Program-made: the position numbers and the translations under genes
Notes under the pieces: model-generated
What the model was told of the DNA's origin: nothing
The model's database searches: none
What the model saw: the letters and a program-made list of their open reading frames with translations, nothing else
NCBI RefSeq assembly: GCF_003050865.1
Contig: NZ_QAOK01000007.1
Location: 1-64,000 of the forward strand
Direction of reading: 5' to 3'
DNA length: 64,000 nucleotides
DNA from: Nitrosospira multiformis
Lineage (GTDB): Bacteria > Pseudomonadota > Gammaproteobacteria > Burkholderiales > Nitrosomonadaceae
Part shown: one piece after another, positions 17,905 to 26,376 of the stretch
Layout of the letters: the number at the start of each line of letters is the position of its first letter
How positions within the stretch are numbered: the stretch's first letter is position 1

Positions 17905-19200
17905 ATGAAGCGTGCTGAAAACCCCGGATATCAGCTGGAACGACGTGAATTCATCGTCTCTACACTTTCGGCGGGGCTCGCAATAACGGTAGGTCCGCTT
18001 TACGCCCAAGCCGTGACGAATGGCCTCCAGATTTCTGTAAAGAATGGTGATCAGACCGCTCCTGGACCTCGATCGCCGGGCGGCAATACTCCAATCAGCT
18101 TATTTCTCTGTGGCGATGTCATGACGGGCAGAGGCATAGACCAGGTCTTGCCTCATCCGGGCAATCCCATCCTTTTTGAGGGGTACATGAAAAGCGCAAC
18201 AGGCTATGTTGAGCTTGCCGAAGAGGCAAACGGGCCGATTCCGCAACCCGTCTCCTTTTCCGATATCTGGGGGGATGCGCTTGCCGAACTGGCACGCAGA
18301 AAACCCGATGTTCGCATCATTAACCTCGAAACTGCGGTTACCCGCAGTGACGACGTACAGGACAAGGCAGTCAACTACCGCATGAATCCCGACAATATTC
18401 CCTGTATCACTGCTGCGCAAATCGATTGCTGTGTTCTGGCGAACAACCATGTCCTGGACTGGGGGTATGCAGGTCTCGCCGAGACGCTGAAAACGCTCAA
18501 ACAAGCCGATATAAAAATAGCTGGCGCCGGCCTGAACATTCAAGAGGCACAGAAGCCTGCCGAGTTCGCCGTTTCTGGAAAGGGGAGGGTCCTGGTTTTT
18601 TCATTTGGATCGGAAACAAGCGGCATACCCTGGGGTTGGGCAGCTCGAGCAGATCGACCAGGCGTGAATCTGTTGCCTAATTTTTCAGCAAAAACGGTTC
18701 GGGAAATTCGCGACAGAATAAAACAGGTCCGCCTGCCCGGCGACATTGTGGTTGCTTCGATTCATTGGGGCAATAACTGGGGTTATGCAATTCCGGCCGA
18801 GCAACAGGATTTTGCACATGGCCTGATCGATGAAGCGGGTGTTGATGTCATCCACGGCCATTCATCGCATCATGTGAAGGGAATCGAGGTTTACAAGGGA
18901 AAGCTCATTCTTTATGGATGCGGCGACTTCCTGAATGATTATGAGGGCATTTCGGGGCACGAGGCTTATCGGGGTGACCTGACGTTGATGTATTTCGTGA
19001 GCGCGGAACCGCAAACCGGCAAGCTGGTCAGTCTGTCCATGGTGCCCATGCAGGTCAAGCATTTCAGATTGAACCGGACATCTGATGTCGATGCTTCCTG
19101 GCTGAAGAATGTCCTGAACAGGGAGGGGAAGAAGCTGGGGACGTCGGCGGAACTGGCCGCGGATAATACCTTGATGCTCCGATGGACGCTCCAGGGATAG
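17905..19200 (+). CDS. CapA-family metallophosphatase-like protein, Tat-exported
   Basis: A 431-residue protein of the CapA (poly-gamma-glutamate synthesis accessory) family, whose fold is that of metallophosphatases. The N-terminus carries a twin-arginine signal, LERREFIVSTLSAGLAI (Arg13-Arg14), ending near YAQA. Family blocks are LFLCGDVMTGRGID (about residue 70), RIINLETAVTRSDD, VLANNHVLDWG, VASIHWGNNWGY and DVIHGHSSHHVKGIE with YGCGDFLNDYE. No capB or capC gene is nearby, so a role in capsule is doubtful; many family members stand alone and are uncharacterised. The start is the ATG after TTGTC at 17905. Confidence 0.85.
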   Translation: MKRAENPGYQLERREFIVSTLSAGLAITVGPLYAQAVTNGLQISVKNGDQTAPGPRSPGGNTPISLFLCGDVMTGRGIDQVLPHPGNPILFEGYMKSATGYVELAEEANGPIPQPVSFSDIWGDALAELARRKPDVRIINLETAVTRSDDVQDKAVNYRMNPDNIPCITAAQIDCCVLANNHVLDWGYAGLAETLKTLKQADIKIAGAGLNIQEAQKPAEFAVSGKGRVLVFSFGSETSGIPWGWAARADRPGVNLLPNFSAKTVREIRDRIKQVRLPGDIVVASIHWGNNWGYAIPAEQQDFAHGLIDEAGVDVIHGHSSHHVKGIEVYKGKLILYGCGDFLNDYEGISGHEAYRGDLTLMYFVSAEPQTGKLVSLSMVPMQVKHFRLNRTSDVDASWLKNVLNREGKKLGTSAELAADNTLMLRWTLQG

Positions 19201-19533
19201 TGCAAGTCAAAGATGAGCCCTCAGAAAGCAGCTCGCTGCTGCGGGGCTAAACACCTGGAAAAGTGAGCGGGAAGCTTTGGAGAGGGCGTGCAGGTATTAG
19301 GCCGGGAATCGGAACGCTGTATTCAAGCTGAGCGCGCATGCAGGCAGGGAGAAGAAACTGGTCAAAATTGGCTGACGTAGAGCACTGCGGATTAGGCGGC
19401 TTCAAGTGCAATTTTGGTGTAATCGCAGCAAGCAGGGTGGCAAAATTCCCTGCTTAATGCAATACACGATACTAAAATTTCAATAAGAGATATCAATCCA
19501 TCTGGCCGCTCACCAACCATTGTGGAGGTGCAC
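19201..19533. other. Intergenic stretch; short repeat shared with the purC-TauE junction
   Basis: No gene is apparent in this 333-base spacer. GGGGCTAAACACCTGGAAAAG near 19243-19263 matches the sequence at the purC stop (about 12896-12916) with one mismatch over 20 bases. A small hairpin, GCAGC-TCGCT-GCTGC, lies near 19230-19242. Confidence 0.5.
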
Positions 19534-20136
19534 ATGAACACACATTCTGATTCAACGGCGCAGACAGACTCTTCCCGGTCTTATTTGACCTTCCAGGATA
19601 TTCTGGAAACGGTGAGTCATGAACCGGGGCAAGGCCACCTGCTTGAGCAAATCGAAAAAATTGTGAGGATTCAGCAGCGGGAACGCTTATATGTCATTCT
19701 GTCGCAAGTCTCGGAAGATCAACTCCTGCCCGTACAGGTCTTGCTCGAGCGCGATCTGCCGCAGAGAGGAAAATGCAATTCATCCTATAACCGCTTCCGT
19801 ATTCCATCCTGGAAAAAATACGACGACATCTATTGGCAATCGCTAATCGACTATACGATCCTTGCGCTTCGCACATTCAAGGAAATCGACTTCTGCGCGA
19901 TTCGCGGGAAGCTCGTGCTGCAATATTTTGATATTCCCGGTGGGACACTCCGAGTTCAGGATGTCATCCGAAGACTGGTCTGGCTGATCGATAACGGCCA
20001 TTTGTCCGTCGACTTTACGCGATCCCGTTGGATGGAAAGCTGGCGTCACACTGTGGCAAGCATGAGCCGCGAGGAAATATTCACGGCTGCCAGCATCGTC
20101 GAGGTCGTCCCTAAATTGTTGCTAAGTGGAGAATAG
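19534..20136 (+). CDS. Hypothetical protein (200 aa)
   Basis: I do not recognise this protein. It is soluble, with no signal or membrane segment, and mixed alpha/beta by eye; a basic stretch (YNRFRIPSWKKYDDIYWQ) lies mid-protein. A strong GGAGGT site is spaced six bases before the ATG at 19534, so I reject the upstream in-frame GTG at 19522. It is followed after two bases by the MaoC-like gene's longest frame and is probably co-transcribed with it. Confidence 0.7.
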   Translation: MNTHSDSTAQTDSSRSYLTFQDILETVSHEPGQGHLLEQIEKIVRIQQRERLYVILSQVSEDQLLPVQVLLERDLPQRGKCNSSYNRFRIPSWKKYDDIYWQSLIDYTILALRTFKEIDFCAIRGKLVLQYFDIPGGTLRVQDVIRRLVWLIDNGHLSVDFTRSRWMESWRHTVASMSREEIFTAASIVEVVPKLLLSGE

Positions 20137-20168
20137 TATTGAATAAGCTAGAAAATGAGGTGACAGTA

Positions 20169-20642
20169 ATGCCCCCTCCTCGGGATGCACCACCTGCCCG
20201 CTGTCTGGACGATATGAAAGTAGGGCTGCGCTTCGCTGGAGATCCACGTGTCGTGCAGGAACAAGAAATTATTGCTTTTGCCAAGCAATTCGATCCCCAA
20301 CCCTTCCATATTGACCCCGGCCTGGCAAGTCAAACTTTGTTTGGCGGCCTGATCGCCAGCGGCTCGCACACGGCAGCCATGACGATGCGGTTGCTGCTTG
20401 AAGCCTTCCCTATAGGGGATGGCACGATCGGACTTGGCGGCGAAGCGGCATGGCCCAATCCGGTGCGCGCCAATGATGCCATTCACATCGAAGGTGAAGT
20501 CAGCGCCGTCAAACCTTCACGGTCGCATGATGATCGCGGTATTGTCACGGTTCGCACTGAAACCAAAAACCAGAATGGTGACGTCGTACAAACCTTGACA
20601 GCCAATCTTCTTGTTTTTCGCCGCAAAAGTAGATCCGCATAA
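20169..20642 (+). CDS. MaoC-like hot-dog fold dehydratase
   Basis: A 157-residue protein with the MaoC / (R)-specific enoyl-CoA hydratase fold. FAKQFDPQPFHIDP carries the hydratase-2 Asp and His, and FGGLIASGSHTAAMTMRLL is the second conserved block. It likely hydrates enoyl-CoA or a similar thioester; the substrate is unknown. The frame opens at a TTG (20139), but a GAGGTG seven bases before the ATG at 20169 makes that the better start. It sits just after the unknown 200-residue protein. Confidence 0.85.
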   Translation: MPPPRDAPPARCLDDMKVGLRFAGDPRVVQEQEIIAFAKQFDPQPFHIDPGLASQTLFGGLIASGSHTAAMTMRLLLEAFPIGDGTIGLGGEAAWPNPVRANDAIHIEGEVSAVKPSRSHDDRGIVTVRTETKNQNGDVVQTLTANLLVFRRKSRSA

Positions 20643-20701
20643 AATTAGCCGTGACCCGTTCCGTTATGTCCGGCTCAATTGTCATACTTGATTTGATTAC
20701 A

Positions 20702-21006
20702 TTAGAGATCGGGATCAACAAAACCGCCTTGACCTAACCGACCGCCTTCAGGAGACTGACCACCTTTATAATTCTCGGTCTTCATCAGATCTTGCTTTGA
20801 TTTCTTTTTTTCCTTTTTTTGCTTCGTTTGTTGCATCACTCTTATTCGAAAGCTTTTCTTCGGTTACTACCGGTTTTCGCGTATTTTCACTGTTAATATT
20901 TTGCGACTGAGCATATACCATACTTATTTATGGAGCCCAGAAGCAGGATGTTGATAAAAACAATTGCTTGAAGCTTTTTACTTCCAGAGGAAAAAAGATG
21001 GTTCAT
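20702..21006 (-). pseudogene. Broken small secreted-protein gene with poly-A tracts
   Basis: On the minus strand an AAAGGAG site precedes an ATG at 21006. The first frame reads MNHLFSSGSKKLQAIVF and a hydrophobic INILLLGSI, a signal-peptide-like start, but stops early. The next frame continues with MVYAQSQNINSENTRK and a Lys-rich stretch. The third gives YKGGQSPEGGRLGQGGF and then a PDL end at 20702. Joining them needs two shifts; the second falls near two runs of seven A. This could be a decayed gene, a sequencing artefact in the homopolymers or phase-variable. The product is not recognised. Confidence 0.5.
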
Positions 21007-21177
21007 GGCGGCTCCTTTATTTAATTCACTTCTCATTCAGAAGCATTTTTACTATGGATTACGAATTTGCGATGAAGTGACCGACTTGAGTTTGCCGGGT
21101 GAGTCCACTCCGCCCCCTTCATGATTAATGCATTAAGGACTGATCCAGCGTGATTATTCAAAGGATCTCCTGGCCGA

Positions 21178-22671
21178 TCAAGGTTGGCCGGCTCCAGGTA
21201 GATTGAGGAACTCCCGCCGCGTCTTTGGCCCGTAGGTAAGGAAATGCGGCTGCGGGTTTTGGAGGTAAGCAAGTCGTTCGTGCGCAAGGCGGTCGCGGCC
21301 GGTATATTTTTTTACTTCCTCCGGGCTGATCGAATAAACCCTGGCAGCGTTGAGGCCAAAAATCTTCGCTCGTAGTTGTGGAGTAATTTCCGGGTAACCG
21401 TATTTTGCACGCAATTCAGGGGCGATCTGAAAGGCGCGAAACGCCTGGATCTGGTCTTGCGGTGAGCCATACCAGATAGAATCCGTTCCCCACAGGACGT
21501 TGTCCTCTCCGCAGTACTTCAACAGCTTTCCCAACACATGCGCCGCGGCTTCAGGGTCGCGCATCAGGTATCGCCAGGTACTGCCGAGCTCCGCGTAAAC
21601 ATTGCTGTTGGGAGGAACATCATTGTCGATGAGTGAGCGGATCAGAGTATCGACGCCGTCATCTGCGCCTCGGCCCTGGAAGGGACCTTCGGGGAAGCTC
21701 GTTACAAAACCCGAGTGGTAGACCAGAAATGCAACGTCAGGGAATTTTTTGGCCGCCACGCCGATGTCGGTACACTTGCTGTGCTCGTAGGATTGCTTGC
21801 CGAAAGGCAGGCCCTTGTGCACGCAGATTACTTTCACGCCGAGATTGCGCGCCTTCTCGATGAAGCGCGTTCCAGTTTCATCCGACAGAAAGTAACCTTT
21901 TCCTTCGGGGCCGAACTGTGTATAAGTCTTCCAGGCGGATACGCCCCACAGGTCCTTCAACTCATCCATCCGCTCCAGGTCACCTTGCTGATTGGGATTG
22001 ACGCGCCCGTGCAGCAGCAGGCGGTGTGTTCCTTCCATCCTGTCGACGATCCTGCGCACTGCGTCCGCCTCCTGGATGGTAAGTGGCTCCGCATCCGGCC
22101 GCGATGGCACGAAAGAGAGCACCATCATGTCCGTATCCGAATCAAGGAACACGTCCTTGATGAACTCATCCGGTCCGAGGCACTGTAAATAGCTATGTGA
22201 ACCTGGCTCCAATCCAAGTGCGCACCCGGTCTTGGGCATTTGGCTCAAAGGTTTTGCACCGGGGACAAGCTTTTGCAGCCATGCGCCTTTTGGGTTCACG
22301 AAGTGGCCTTGCACGTCAAAAATGAATTCGCCTTTATCACCGATCCCCGCCTGAGCGAGCGCAGGTTCGAGCGCAGCTTCCTTTGCCAGATCGAAAAATC
22401 CGCCTGTCCTGCCTGCGGCAGCATTAGCGCCATTGAATGCAAGAAGGGTGGAAGCGGCGCCACAAGCGGAAATGAGAAAATGCCGCCGTGAAACTCCCAG
22501 GCGTTTCGCGTTTGTGTCAGCCGTTTCATGGGCAAGACGATTCGCGGCAAGATTTGCAGGCGATAGCGGAACTGGTTTGAATTCTCCGTTGGATGTCGTG
22601 TCGAGCTTGATTGGCAGACGATTGCCATCGGGATCGATGTCCTCAGCTGGATTCCATTTGGGTGGATTCAT
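21178..22671 (-). CDS. Amidohydrolase-family protein with Tat signal
   Basis: A 497-residue amidohydrolase (TIM-barrel, amidohydrolase 2 type). GEFIFDVQGHFVNP supplies an early His, VICVHKGLPFG and LVYHSGF mid-barrel His, and NVLWGTDSIWYG the late metal-binding Asp. A twin-arginine signal (VSRRHFLISACGAAS) is present, but it begins only at residue 62 after an unusually long hydrophilic leader (MNPPKWNPAEDIDPDGNRLP onward). No closer start is available. Export and a hydrolytic or decarboxylating role on a small substrate are inferred. The 6S RNA terminator lies 20 bases upstream of the start. Confidence 0.85.
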   Translation of the reverse strand: MNPPKWNPAEDIDPDGNRLPIKLDTTSNGEFKPVPLSPANLAANRLAHETADTNAKRLGVSRRHFLISACGAASTLLAFNGANAAAGRTGGFFDLAKEAALEPALAQAGIGDKGEFIFDVQGHFVNPKGAWLQKLVPGAKPLSQMPKTGCALGLEPGSHSYLQCLGPDEFIKDVFLDSDTDMMVLSFVPSRPDAEPLTIQEADAVRRIVDRMEGTHRLLLHGRVNPNQQGDLERMDELKDLWGVSAWKTYTQFGPEGKGYFLSDETGTRFIEKARNLGVKVICVHKGLPFGKQSYEHSKCTDIGVAAKKFPDVAFLVYHSGFVTSFPEGPFQGRGADDGVDTLIRSLIDNDVPPNSNVYAELGSTWRYLMRDPEAAAHVLGKLLKYCGEDNVLWGTDSIWYGSPQDQIQAFRAFQIAPELRAKYGYPEITPQLRAKIFGLNAARVYSISPEEVKKYTGRDRLAHERLAYLQNPQPHFLTYGPKTRREFLNLPGAGQP

Positions 22672-22690
22672 GTGGACAATTCTTCCAACA

Positions 22691-22717
22691 AAAAAAGCGG
22701 CATTGCCGCTTTTTTTG
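22691..22717 (-). terminator. Intrinsic terminator after 6S RNA (possibly bidirectional)
   Basis: A perfect 12-base inverted repeat (AAAAAAAGCGGC-ATT-GCCGCTTTTTTT) gives a GC stem followed by a T run on both strands. On the minus strand it ends the zapA-6S transcription unit and lies only 20 bases before the amidohydrolase ATG. Confidence 0.9.
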
Positions 22718-22735
22718 CTTTTCCTGAATAAAGTC

Positions 22736-22940
22736 CCCGCAAATGCCGTCAGGTCTTTTATCTTGAACCTTAGGGTTCAAGGTGGTCACTTGCCGGATGC
22801 ATCAGGCGCTTCCGCATGGGATGCGCACAACAGCATCGCTCTGGTTCGCAACCGTTTCTCAAAAAGTTGGTTCAAAGAATATAGACCTTGACAAACACCG
22901 CAGGGAACGACCCTTGCCACTCCCGCGGTATTCAGCGCAA
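22736..22940 (-). ncRNA. ssrS: 6S RNA
   Basis: 6S RNA binds sigma-70 RNA polymerase and imitates an open promoter. Directly downstream of zapA, its usual position, the minus strand carries the conserved 3' hairpin CACCTTGAACCCTAAGGGTT (then CAAG) and GACGGCATTTGCGGGG. Near the 5' end is GGCAAGGGTCGTTCCCTG, matching the conserved 5' bulge region of the family. ACGGCATT near the 3' end can pair imperfectly with AATACCG near the 5' end to close the rod. Ends are approximate. A strong terminator follows at 22691-22717. Confidence 0.85.
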
Positions 22941-22989
22941 ACCCGCAGATGCGACCTCTGTTCGGCTGCTTCAGAGGCTGATTTCCGGT

Positions 22990-23304
22990 TTAAAACAGTT
23001 TGTCCTGCTCCGGCATGGCAGCATCGAGCATTGCCTGCATGTGATCGATTCTACGCCTAAATTCTTCCGTGTCAAAGCCTTCCTTGTTTCTCGCATTGAG
23101 CAACTCATGGGTGATATTCAGGGCTGCCATGACGGTGATGCGCTCAGAGCCGAGTACTTTGCCGCTGTCCCTGATTTCGCGCATCTTCTTGTTGAGATAG
23201 GCTACCGCTTGTAGCAACCCCTCGCGCTCTTCATCTGAGCAGCTCACTCTGAACTCCCGCCCCATGATAGTGACATCCAGGGTCTTGCCCGTGCCTGTAT
23301 TCAT
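22990..23304 (-). CDS. zapA: Cell division protein ZapA
   Basis: ZapA (104 residues) bundles FtsZ filaments at the division ring. The N-terminal VTIMGREFRVSCSDEEREGL and the helical part (AYLNKKMREIRDSGK, ERITVMAALNITHELL) are typical, and the length is normal. The start overlaps the end of the preceding small coiled-coil gene by four bases (ATGA), and 6S RNA follows, matching the order zapB-like / zapA / ssrS seen in many beta- and gammaproteobacteria. Confidence 0.94.
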   Translation of the reverse strand: MNTGTGKTLDVTIMGREFRVSCSDEEREGLLQAVAYLNKKMREIRDSGKVLGSERITVMAALNITHELLNARNKEGFDTEEFRRRIDHMQAMLDAAMPEQDKLF

Positions 23305-23504
23305 TCTTTGCTCTCAGGAATGCGCGCCAAAAGAACCTCGAGCCGTGAGGTAGCTGCACCTATTTTTTCCACCAATATCCGGTTGTGGCTTGTGGTAACT
23401 GCCAGTTGCTGGCGCAACTGAATATTCTCGGTGCGCAGTTGCTGGCACAAGCGTACGAATTGGGTGATTTTTTCTTCTAGAGTATCCAGTTCCGGTTCCA
23501 TCAA
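23301..23504 (-). CDS. Small coiled-coil protein, ZapB-like (TIGR02449 type)
   Basis: A 67-residue, almost wholly helical protein: LDTLEEKITQFVRLCQQLR, TENIQLRQQLAV and a Leu-rich tail form a heptad coiled coil. Such proteins lie directly before zapA and are annotated as TIGR02449 / ZapB-like; a role in division with ZapA is inferred from this coupling. It begins MMEPEL, so either of two adjacent ATGs may be used. Confidence 0.8.
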   Translation of the reverse strand: MMEPELDTLEEKITQFVRLCQQLRTENIQLRQQLAVTTSHNRILVEKIGAATSRLEVLLARIPESKE

Positions 23505-23668
23505 AGCACTATAGTTTGGAAATCCTCAGTCAGTCAACTGCTAGCACGGTCTTTCGAATGTGGCTTCAGGAAAGGTGTGGGATATATGAGACAGCTCAGC
23601 TTACAGCAAGGGTTTTAAATCATTTCGCATGATCTATTCCACGGTTCTGGTAGAATGCTGCCTCGTTT

Positions 23669-23876
23669 GAGGTGCCTGCCCGCTTCCCGCGGTCAGGTTA
23701 AACGGGAACCAGGTCAGGGATCGATGAAGATCCCCGGATGCCTGGGCTGCCCCCGCAACGGTAAGCAGGCGTGGACGTATCAGGGAAATCCTCCAGGGTT
23801 TCCTAATGCCACTGTGAATTCTCCAGTTCATGGGAAGGCGATGCGTCAAATCCTGCGAGCCCGGATACCGGCCTCG
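23669..23876 (+). promoter_or_regulatory. Cobalamin riboswitch
   Basis: The stretch shows the ordered blocks of the B12 riboswitch: GAGGTGCCTGCCC, GTTAAACGGGAACCAGGTC, CCTGGGCTGCCCCCGCAACG with GTAAGCAGGCG, then GCCACTG, CATGGGAAGGCG, and the B12 box AGCCCGGATACCGGCC at 23858-23873. It lies 125 bases before a TonB-dependent receptor, which it should repress when cobalamin is bound. A TAGAAT at 23651-23656 is a possible -10. Confidence 0.95.
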
Positions 23877-24000
23877 GATGCGTATGGACATATCGCGTGG
23901 GGCGGTATCCTGATCGATATTTCTTTCGTTCGAAGCTCCCGCGATATTTTCCTGTTTCCTTGTTCTCACGGCGGGGATACATATCCCTCGGGCAATTATC

Positions 24001-26067
24001 ATGGGTTTGTTTCGCAGGCATGTCGTGCCATTGGTCTTCATTTCCGTTCCTTCAGGGGCGCTTGCCGTGTCCGGCGATCCGGCGGAGCGATTGCTCCCTG
24101 ACGTCGTTGTCACGGCAACCCGCTTCAGCGAGCCCATCGACAAGCTGCCCACCGGGGTTTCCATCGTCAATGCGGAACAGATCAGAAACAGCGCCGCCTC
24201 GACTTTACCGGAGTTGCTGCAACAATTGTCTGGCATACATACCAGAAATGTCGATGGCAGTCCCGATCCGCAGATCGATATGCGCGGATTTGGTATCACC
24301 GGCAACGAGAACACTCTGGTTTTGCTGGATGGTCAACGCATGAACGAAAATGAACTGACCGGTATCCGCTGGTCGACGATTCCTCTCGATACCATCGAGC
24401 GCATCGAAGTATTGCACGGCAGCGGCAGCGTAGTTTATGGAGCAGGCGCTACCGGGGGTGTCATCAATATCGTAACACGTGCTGCCAAGCCCGGTCGCAT
24501 ATCGGGTACGGGAGGAGTTTCCTTCGGCAGCTACAGCGGCACGGAATTCAACGGAACACTCAACGCGGCAGGGAGCAACATCGGGCTGGCGCTCACGGCC
24601 AATGCGTTGCGAACAGACAACTACCGCGTGAATAACGCGCTGCGTCAATCGAATCTGCAGGGCGATCTGCGTTACCGGTTCAACAGCGGCAGGGCGTTGC
24701 TGAAGTTCGGACTGGATGATCAGAAACTGGAACTGCCTGCCAATCGCACTGAAGCACAGTTGCAAACCGACCGGAGAGGCACCTCGACTCCGCGCGATTT
24801 CAGCACTCGCCAAGGTGCATACGTCACGCTGAGAGGAGAGAAAGAGACGGGATTCGGTGATCTTGCCGCGGACCTTTCATTTCGGGACAACCACCGTACC
24901 GCATTATTCGACGATTACAATCTGGACGACTTCAACGCCAAAACATTCGTCAATTCCCGCTCAGACCAGTGGCTGTTCAACCCGAGGATGAAGTTGCCCT
25001 TTGCGGCTTTCGGCATGGAACACGAACTGGTACTGGGCGCGAATTTCGAATGGTGGGATTATCGATCGAGACGGTTTACTGGACCGGAAACAATGCCAGG
25101 TTCGGCATCCGCCGATATCCCGCGAACGGATGTAGTGGCGACCCAGCTAAACCGTGCGATTTATTTTCAACAAGCCTCCACTTTACCTAAAGGTACCGTT
25201 GTCAGCCTTGGGGGGCGGCTGCAATGGGTAGACAACCGGGCGAATGACCATTTCAATCCCGCTGCTTACGCCAGCGGCCGGCAGAGTCGTACGGTTTATG
25301 CCTATGATGCAGGTCTTCGCCAGCCCCTGGGGGAAGCTTTTTCGGTCTATGGCAGATTTGGCCGCAGTTTCCGGATAGCTACAGTGGACGAAAACTACAA
25401 CCAGTTTGGCGGTCCAATGTTCGATTCCATAGTGAAGATTCTCGAACCGCAAACTGCCCATACTGGGGAGCTCGGACTGGATTACAAGCAGAAGTCCCTA
25501 CGGGCGCGCGCTTCGCTCTACCGAACCAACCTCAACAATGAAATCAGCTTCATAAACATAGACCCGTTCCTGTTCTTTGCCAACGTCAATCTGCCGCCCA
25601 CGCGGCGGCAGGGTTTTGAGCTGGAAGGCTCATGGACAGTGACGAGCGCAATCGATATATTCGGCAACTATACGTTTATCGATGCACGCTTTCGGAAGGG
25701 GGATTTTGGTGGTGTGGATGTATCCGGCAACCTCGTCCCGCTAGTGCCGCGTCATAAGGTTTCGGCTGGAGGTACATACCGGTTGGGCTCCAATACCCGC
25801 GCGGCAGTGGTCATGAATTATGTAGGTGAACAGGTTTTCGATAACGATCAAGCCAACACCGCCACGCGTCGTATGCCGGATTATGTCACTGTAGATCTCA
25901 AGGTGACTCATCAGATGAGGAAACTGCTGTTGAGCATGGCCGTGAACAACCTGTTTGATGAAAAGTATTTTTCCTATGCCATTCGCAATTCGGCGGGCAC
26001 GAGCTTCAGCGCACTGCCTGCCCGGGAACGCAACGTCTGGCTCACGGTAAAGTATCAATTCGACTGA
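24001..26067 (+). CDS. TonB-dependent outer-membrane receptor under B12 control (BtuB-like)
   Basis: A 688-residue outer-membrane beta-barrel. A short signal peptide (about 1-22) is followed by the TonB box DVVVTATR (33-40), the plug (LPELLQQLSGIHTRN, DMRGFGITGNENTLVLLDG, IERIEVLHGSGSVVYGAGAT, GGVINIVTR) and the barrel ending FDEKYFSYAIRN ... WLTVKYQFD. Cobalamin or another corrinoid is the likely ligand because of the upstream riboswitch. No btuCDF genes follow; the next gene is a degenerate ABC exporter. The ATG at 24001 lacks a clear ribosome site. Confidence 0.92.
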   Translation: MGLFRRHVVPLVFISVPSGALAVSGDPAERLLPDVVVTATRFSEPIDKLPTGVSIVNAEQIRNSAASTLPELLQQLSGIHTRNVDGSPDPQIDMRGFGITGNENTLVLLDGQRMNENELTGIRWSTIPLDTIERIEVLHGSGSVVYGAGATGGVINIVTRAAKPGRISGTGGVSFGSYSGTEFNGTLNAAGSNIGLALTANALRTDNYRVNNALRQSNLQGDLRYRFNSGRALLKFGLDDQKLELPANRTEAQLQTDRRGTSTPRDFSTRQGAYVTLRGEKETGFGDLAADLSFRDNHRTALFDDYNLDDFNAKTFVNSRSDQWLFNPRMKLPFAAFGMEHELVLGANFEWWDYRSRRFTGPETMPGSASADIPRTDVVATQLNRAIYFQQASTLPKGTVVSLGGRLQWVDNRANDHFNPAAYASGRQSRTVYAYDAGLRQPLGEAFSVYGRFGRSFRIATVDENYNQFGGPMFDSIVKILEPQTAHTGELGLDYKQKSLRARASLYRTNLNNEISFINIDPFLFFANVNLPPTRRQGFELEGSWTVTSAIDIFGNYTFIDARFRKGDFGGVDVSGNLVPLVPRHKVSAGGTYRLGSNTRAAVVMNYVGEQVFDNDQANTATRRMPDYVTVDLKVTHQMRKLLLSMAVNNLFDEKYFSYAIRNSAGTSFSALPARERNVWLTVKYQFD

Positions 26068-26376
26068 GCTCCCTTGAGTCTCCTGAGCACGCTCCGATCT
26101 AGCAGCGCCAAGCCCCGCGGCTAGCGCCCTGGCCGCCACTGGGCTGCCTTTTCTGCGCCTCATGGCGCCACTCTCCATGTAAATTGTCGGCCTATACATT
26201 TGTCGCGTGCTTTATGATCATTCTGATTTCGCCAGCAATGGGTCAGGCGAGGATTTTACAAAGATTTCCTGAACTCTCGTCGCTTTCCATACTTTATCCG
26301 CCGCCAAGGCGAGTGCCATAATACGGCTTTTGCCGAACCTGCCGCATCTGCTTCCGCGATTCGGCCTGTACGTCTC

